64,000 bases of DNA. Source: Letharia columbiana. Its lineage: Eukaryota > Ascomycota > Lecanoromycetes > Lecanorales > Parmeliaceae. Below are positions 57,536 to 64,000 of this stretch, piece by piece. The position numbers and the translations under genes are program-made. The notes under the pieces were generated by a model. That model saw only the letters and a program-made list of their open reading frames with translations. It made no database searches and was not told the DNA's origin. Each line of letters begins with the position of its first letter. Position 1 is the first letter of the stretch. Location of the stretch: positions 1,653,001 through 1,717,000 of the forward strand of contig NW_023501038.1 in assembly GCF_014066305.1 (NCBI RefSeq), in the 5' to 3' direction.

Positions 57536-60524
57536 ATGACAGCAGAAGGTGGCTCGCATAACTTCTCTTCAGGTGTCACAGAAACTCGACCGACAGGCCC
57601 ACTTTTCATCGATGATGGGGGATGTAGATGCGCTTTGCAAGAAGAGTTGGGTACAGAGGCGTGGAGATGTATTGCCAATACGACTAACAACATCTACTCG
57701 GGACAAACAGGGAAGTGGTTCTTCGCAGTCAACCAAGCCAATTCTGCATCGCTCCAAGATTTACCCAATTCCGACAGTAACCCTCCGGACCTCAGTACAC
57801 CTTACTTCATAGAAGGTGAAGGACAAAACGAGAAATTTGTGGAGATCACATCAGAAAATGAAAACACCGATCTCGGAGATGTGACTTGCTCGGGCAAGAA
57901 TGACACAGAGGCGTCGTCAGATCTCTACAAAGAGGTGTCAGTCTCCACGACGGAGTCGTTGAGTCCCTGCTGGCAGCCAGGCACAACACCCCTCATCCTA
58001 CAAGACGCTAGTGAATGGAATGCGACAGGTTGCAATCTTGGCTTCCTCTGTAAGTGCGGCGGTCCAATTACGTAGAGGAACATTCAAACCAATGCTGACG
58101 GCTCCATCAAACACAGGTCAGAACAACACGGCCAGTAATCCACCAACCTACTGTCCACCTTCTCCTCCCGCCCAGATCGCTAGACTTGAAGGTGTAACAA
58201 CCCCTCCGATGGGACCTTACGAGCCCGTCGTCTGCCAAAAAGGGAACTACTGCCCACCTGGAGGTACGCAACAGATCATATGTCCCTCTGGCCACTTTTG
58301 CTCGATTGGCGCCTATGAGCCTACCCAATGCAGCTTCGGTGCTCTTTGCCCGCCTGCCAGTTACAGAGATAGATCATTGCTGCCTCTCATCCTGCTGATC
58401 GCCTTGGATCTGTTGATCATATCTGCTATACTGGTTTCAAAGATACAATGGAATGGGAGACGTGAAAGTCCTCGGAGGCGTAGCAGAAGGGCGAAACATT
58501 TGAGGAAGGTACTCCCCTTCTCCCGTTTAGGAGCCCAGAATGAACAATATCTTCCCATCTATGATGGCAATTTCCCCTTGGAATCTAGGATATCGGGAGT
58601 GAGGCGAGCCAACACAAGTTCTCTAGCTGCTATGGACAACGATTTCGCGTTTCATGAAAGTAACGCGGTGGATGACGAGAGATCAGACTCCAATATCCAA
58701 CAATTGGTCCAATCTCTGTCAAGATGCACAACTGCTGCCAGTATCGGTCTCTCCTTTGAGTTTGCAAATCTCAGCTATCAGCCGAAAGGCTCCAATCAGC
58801 CTATCCTGTCTCAAGTCACAGGCGGGATCACTAGTGGAAGCTTCTGGGGTATCATGGGCGCCTCCGGGGCTGGCAAATCAACTTTTGTCAACGTACTTAT
58901 GGGCAAACATTCGCACACCGGAGGTGTCACCAAAATCAATGGAGGTACTGGCATCTCCTCCAAATATAAGAAGGTCATTGGCTACGTGCCTCAAGATGAT
59001 ATTGTCTTGCCAGAGCTTACCGTCCGCGAAAACATCTTGCATTCTGCCCGAATACGATTGCCGTCGGACTGGAGCGACAAGGACGCCCAGAGACACGTGG
59101 AGTTAGTGTTGAAATGCCTGCAACTACCGCATGTGCAAAATTCGCGAGTCGGCAGTACTGCTGCACCAGTGATCTCCGGTGGGGAGCGCAAGCGTGTCAG
59201 TATTGGCATGGAGCTTGCCGCAGCTCCGATGGCATTATTTCTGGATGAACCAACATCAGGTCTGGACGCTACTTCCGCTTCCTCTATCATGTTGATATTG
59301 AAAGCTGTTTCACGCTTGGGCATCACTGTCGTGACAATTATTCACCAGCCACGGCACGAGATCTTCGAAGCGCTCGACAACGTTCTACTACTTGGTGCGG
59401 GAAGAGTGATATATTCAGGGAAAGAGGCAAAGGCCCAAGCATACTTCGAAGACTGCGGCTTCAATTTTCCCGAGGGCCATAACCCAGCGGATACCATAAT
59501 GGATATCATCGCGGGTCAAGGACATCTGTACAAGAAGCTGGGTGACACCGATGTCTCACACTTGATCGAGCAATGGACATATCGTCAAGACGCCATGAAA
59601 GCAGCGACAGGCTTCCCTTGCCCCAGTCCTTCCGATGTCGAGATAGTTGCCTTGGACAGGACAGTTCAAATGCGAGGGGCATCTTGGTATCGCCAGACCT
59701 ACTTCTGCCTTAGCAGGGCTTTCCTACAACAGTACAGACTCAGGTCCAGCTTCTATGCGGAAATCAGCGTCGCTACTCTCACGGGTCTCCTCCTTGGTTT
59801 AGCGGAAACGAGCGAAGATGGCATTAACTTCCGCGGGATTTTTCATCATCCTTACGAGCTTCTTTCGTCATCGGCGGATTACAGTTCGGTGCCAGAGATG
59901 TCGTTGCTCATCGGTCTAGCGTCTGGAATCATTGCAAGCCCACCAGGAGTCAGGGTCTTCGGCGAAGAGAAACTGATGTACGCCCGCGAGGCCTCCTCAG
60001 GCCATAATCGCTTTGCATACTACATCGGCAAAGTCCTCTCCACACTGCCCAGAATGATTTTATCTAGCCTACACTTCACGATGCCTTTTATGTATCTCTC
60101 AACACCAAGAATGTCCTGGGGCGCAGCATTCATTGCCAATCTGCTCTACTTCTACTGCATCTATGGCCTCTCGTCATGCGTCTCTATGGTGACAAGGCGA
60201 GAAGATGGACCGTTGATTGCAACCATGACTAGTCTAGTGGTAGCCATAATCAGTGGCGTCAGACCGAGTCTGCACACCGTCGGAGGATGGCACATGACGT
60301 GGCTGTGGAGAGCGAGTCCCGGGACATGGTTGTCGGAAGCTTATTTCACGGAGAATGTCACGCCGTATCGCTATCTTTACCAGATCGATCCTGCGGCGGC
60401 GGGGACGGGGTTCAATTTGGGTCACTACAGTCTAGATCTAGCGATGCTGTTTATGCTGGGGACATTGTACCGAGTGATAGCTTTCGGGGCTTTGAGGGTG
60501 TTCAATCGGAGAAGTCATAGATGA
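57536..60524 (+). CDS. ABCG-type half transporter with Cys-rich N-terminal ectodomain
   Basis: Exons 57536-58049 and 58117-60524 (67-bp intron with CTGAC branch site) give 973 residues. The N-terminal part is Cys-rich (CQKGNYCPPGGTQQIICPSG, then HFCSIGAYEPTQC), as in fungal ABCG proteins with a large outer domain. One membrane helix follows (LLPLILLIALDLLIISAILV). The ATPase has Walker A GASGAGKST, Q-loop YVPQDD, signature ISGGERKRVSIG, Walker B ALFLDEPTSGLD and H-loop IIHQPRHE. The C-terminal membrane domain begins near FYAEISVATLTGLLLGLA and includes AREASSGHNRFAYYIGKVLS. No signal peptide precedes the ectodomain in this model, so a 5' exon is probably missing. It likely exports lipids or metabolites at the plasma membrane. 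Confidence 0.87.
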
Positions 60525-61326
60525 CAACAGATTCAGGATCTTGACTTGCAAAATTTCACTTGGGAGAAGCTTCGACTAAATAGAGGATCCTAAGAAGGAA
60601 AACCACAATCGCTGACACACTTCACGAACAAAGCAAATGCTTTCTGCTACCGGAGCGGAGCACACTTGAAGCGCGTGCACACTCCAATACTCTCCTCAAA
60701 TCTTAATAAAGTTTGGAGCAATCTGATTTGCGGCGGGTATACTGTGCCATGAGAAAGCGCTTATGTGGAGTGCCGCGATGCGCTTGCATGGTTGTACATC
60801 TGCACGTGGCCTTTGAAATGGCCTTGTCTAGCTAGAAGATGTGTCAGTTTCACTGCGAGCTGATGAGAGAAGTAATGCAACCCTCGGTAACTGATATAAA
60901 ATCTATGTACATTCTTCGAATGAGTGAGAGGAATCGAATCTCTCAGTGTTCTTTCTTCCTCGAGCTTCCGCCTCGGTAAGAGCGCACGAAATTCCCCACC
61001 ACGGGCCACGTAAGCTATTTGATACTCGAGAATATGCGCGATCCGAGATTCCTGATGGTCCATTGCGGTTTCAGCGCGTGAAGGTACTCTGGTCAATTTC
61101 GCTACATTCTTGCGGCGTTTCGTCGCTTGTGCGCTTGAGCAGCCACCTCCATGTTCATGTCAGAAATCGATAAGAAATGTCGGGAAAAGCAAATGTAGCC
61201 GAGGAAGAGCATACTTATATAACGAAGCAAGCTCGCTCGCCAAGCTGGAACTTCCTTGATACAATCTTTGATTAGCATCTCCCAAAGTACTGTAGCCAGC
61301 GCTTTTCCATTCTTACTTACTCATAC
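60525..61326. other. intergenic, promoter of the WSC gene at right
   Basis: No gene. Short frames on both strands only. Confidence 0.5.
61216..61222 (+). promoter_or_regulatory. TATA-like box of the WSC-domain gene
   Basis: The string tatataa lies about 105-110 bp upstream of the ATG at 61327. Confidence 0.35.
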
Positions 61327-62663
61327 ATGGCTTCTACTACCGCACTCCTCGTTGCGACCTTCACGCTCTTTTCTTCAGCCGTTGCCTTCAGTCCTGACCA
61401 ATGCAACATCACTTCCTACGGCGCTCCTACTAAAGCAGCGTGCAATACCCTTCTCACAAACATAGCAAAACTAGGGACTGAGAATGGTTCTTATCTGTTC
61501 ATTCCTTCGGAGTTTCCAACGCCGGCGGGACTGTCGAATAGTACTAGGAAGAACTTTCCTCAGTCTTGGTCCACCAGTAAGCTTCTAGCTGCATCTCATG
61601 GCACACCCGGCTAAACGGAAAGATAATAATATCGACTAATCTGTTGATAGCTGGCTGCAAGGCGGCTCTTGTCCCAATCGAAGTCACGACTGCGTCCGTC
61701 ACCTACGATACTTCTTCGTACCAGGACCTCGCATCTGCAGGTCAGATTGTAGTTCAAGAATGTATCTCCAACTCCACGTCTTCTGGTGGTTGGGAGCTTG
61801 CAGGTATGCCTTCTCATCTATCGCCTTCTTTCTGAAAGTGAGGGACTCATGCTATTTACGCAGGGGACAACCAAGACTTAGTCCTACATGTCTATGCCGC
61901 AGGGTCACAAATAGACGCCACGATAGCAAAGCAGACCGGCACCGACATCGCAGCTACGTCAGAAGACCAGATCGAAGATGCGGAGTTGGACGACCCGGAC
62001 TATGATGTCAGCGAAGATGACAGTGATGGCAGTGACGACAACGGTGATGACGATAGTGACGATGATAGCGGCGATGATACTGGCGACGACACTGGCAATG
62101 ACACAGATGGCGACACAGGTGACGACACAAGTGACAACGGCGCCACTGCTCTAGGCGGTTCTGGGACTGGGACTGCATCCGTGCCCATGTCTACGGGCTT
62201 CTCCGCCAAGGCATCCTCAGTTGCACCAGTAGCTTCTGCAAGGGCGGTCACGTCATCCGGGACGTTCAAATACATTGGCTGCCAGCTCGATTCGTCGACC
62301 TCGCGAACTCTGAGCTCTTTGAGCTGGGCGGGAACTGAGCTTACGGTTGAGAGATGCGCGGCTTACTGCGCCGGCTATCAGTATATGGGAGTTGAATTTG
62401 GCTCTGAGTAAGTATTTAGTCGCAGCCGATAGCCGAGATGTACACCTTCTGTTGGATAAGGATACTAATGTTGTGGTTGTTGCAGATGTTACTGTGGCGG
62501 TGATGTCGATGGCAAAGGTGTCAAGTCCGCGACTGTTGTCAGAACTAGCCCCAATAATTGCACCGTGCCTTGTAATGGGGATGCGACGCAGCTCTGTGGG
62601 GGATCCGGATGGTTGAATCTCTATCAGAATACTAACAGCGCGACTGCTGGGGCGACAAGTTGA
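61327..62663 (+). CDS. secreted WSC-domain protein with Asp-rich linker
   Basis: Exons 61327-61576, 61651-61803, 61864-62407 and 62486-62663 give 374 residues with matching phases. A signal peptide (MASTTALLVATFTLFSSAVA) is followed by a Cys-containing N-terminal domain (SPDQCNITSYGAPTKAACNT, then GCKAALVPIEV and VVQECISNSTSSGGWELAG). A linker of about 50 residues at 62010-62140 is mostly Asp with Gly/Ser/Thr. A Ser/Ala/Thr stretch leads to a WSC domain: FKYIGCQLDSSTSRTLSS, CAAYCAGYQYMGVEFGSECY, CYCGGDVDG and DATQLCGGSGWLNLYQN. WSC domains bind carbohydrate, so a cell-wall or extracellular role is likely. No clear GPI site or membrane helix is seen at the C-terminus. Confidence 0.82.
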
Positions 62664-63840
62664 ACGTCAACATCTGACGTGTAAGGAAAGGAAGGGGATG
62701 AAGCTGTACGCTCGGTAGAAAGTTGTGCTGTTGGCGTATGGGTCGCCGTCCCGATAGATTGAATGAAAAGAATTTCTGTGAGTGCGATCCTGACAATAGT
62801 GTTTGGTGAGGAATACTGCAAGCAATGGCAGTTGCCGAAGGGGTTGATCACGGTACATTGTTGGGCCGACTGGTAAATATACTGCTGGAATGATTGGCTA
62901 TCACCAGGGCCAAATCTACAATGAACAGAATCAGGCTCAGCACGGCTCCCTGCCCCAAACATAGTCCGATCACGTCACCAGGAAGTAAGGATATGAATAT
63001 CCTGGCTGTCGGCAACCATGCATCACAAGTGTTTTGGAAATCAGCCAAATCGCCAGGTTTGTATACTGGGCCCTACTGATCCATTGGCAGTCTCCTTATA
63101 TGACTACAGGCGGTGGGAACAAATGTAACTGGCCCAGGGAACTCAATACTACTGGCAGTCACTCTATTCCTCCAAAAGTCTGGATGGCATCACTTCCAAA
63201 TCATGAGGGAGGAATCATGCAGCTTGCCGCTTCTTCTAGCGGTAGAACAAAAGCTTTTGGGCTGTAAGGCACATCTTCTCTTAGCGTGAACTAGATTCCA
63301 CTGTCTCGAAGAAATGTTACCCTTAGCCACAATTGACTCCGATCAGACGCTGGTTTCGGTCGTAGTCTTGTACGCTTCACGGTTATTAGAGCGGTGAACG
63401 TGCAAGCTTCCGAATGTAGGGCGGACAAATACCCATCCATTCCGCGTTACATCCGTTCAGTGGCAAATCCGGGTACTGCCTTGCCACCGCCCTCCTCGTG
63501 TTTCGGTGGGGGCAGTCTTCCTGATGAGTCGTATCACCAAACTCACCAATTAGATACCTTTTCAATGTCTGCCACAAATAATGTTCTTCTTCTCGGTCCT
63601 TCCTGCCCATATTAAGTACTTCTATATCTATGTTGGGGATTCTGAAGCTATGAATGTATACAGTGTTTCAATTGACGAGCGGAGATCTCTGCGCAAAGCG
63701 TTTTCCAGCAGTCTCCTCGCTAGGATGAATCCTTAACTTATTCTGCGGAGCTATAACAGTAGAGGCGATGGTCTAACGACAAGGTCCCTCCTCAACTACG
63801 CTGGATCTACACATTCTTGAATGACTTGGGATATTGACAG
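62664..63840. other. intergenic, no gene seen
   Basis: Overlapping short frames on both strands without domains. Confidence 0.45.
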
Positions 63841-64000
63841 CGACGGTCCCGCGAACAACAGAGTCGATCGGACCCCCGTTTTCAGGCTGGTGACTGGGTT
63901 GAAATGTTTACTGGCCTGGCATATCCGATTAGAGATAAGAAATACAGCAAGGCACAGAAGTGCTGGCTCTATACTCTGGAATATGGGCAGATGTCTGGGG
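63841..64000 (+). CDS. partial small protein cut by the window end
   Basis: After an acceptor-like gatattgacag the + frame is open to the window end and reads SDPRFQAGDWVEMFTGLAYP, then KYSKAQKCWLYTLEYGQ. The 'F.AGDWV......Y......YTLEYG' pattern resembles small fungal SH3-like hypothetical proteins, of the same loose type as the gene at 2599. The first exon was not found and the 3' end is outside the window. Confidence 0.3.

Overview
The window looks like accessory sequence from a filamentous ascomycete (Pezizomycotina). The supporting signs are genes with short introns (about 48-120 bp, GT...AG, often a CTGAC/CTGAT-like branch site), two Zn2Cys6 regulators, Fet3-type and MFS genes typical of moulds, and a 7.7-kb block of extreme A+T content in which CpA/TpG dinucleotides are almost gone. 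That depletion is the footprint of repeat-induced point mutation (RIP). All exon models were made by eye from reading frames, splice-like sites and recalled family patterns. No search was run.

Layout. 0-5 kb: a caspase-like (C14) gene, a 97-residue protein with an SH3-like look, and a DUF6594 membrane protein. 5-7.1 kb: no gene recognised. 7.1-10.9 kb: gene wreckage, with an orphan helical N-terminal domain on the + strand and, on the - strand, an aspartic-protease relic that runs in frame into an ankyrin-repeat/ZZ-finger relic. 12.36-20.03 kb: two tandem Ty1/copia elements destroyed by RIP, with decayed integrase, RT and RNase H motifs in both copies. 20.2-20.8 kb: a ~180-bp minisatellite.

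21.5-39.3 kb: an MDH-like dehydrogenase with an altered substrate loop, a Fet3-type multicopper oxidase, two hypothetical proteins, a Zn2Cys6 regulator divergent from an MFS sugar-type transporter, an SDR pseudogene whose catalytic-Tyr codon is a stop, a 280-residue unknown, and a second Zn2Cys6 regulator. 42.3-49.3 kb: a family cluster with a frameshifted HExxH pseudogene, an intact HExxH gene, a third gene with a similar FGG segment, and a decayed fragment of that third gene. 50.2-53.7 kb: an NRPS-like A-T-reductase. 54.3-56 kb: a broken multi-pass membrane gene. 57.5-60.5 kb: an ABCG-type transporter. 61.3-62.7 kb: a secreted WSC-domain protein with an Asp-rich linker. The right edge cuts a small gene.

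How the genes may work together. The regulator/MFS pair and the NRPS-like enzyme with an ABCG transporter about 4 kb away are the plausible functional links, but no complete metabolite cluster is visible. The HExxH/FGG family is the best candidate for something undescribed. It has duplicated locally and is decaying at different rates.
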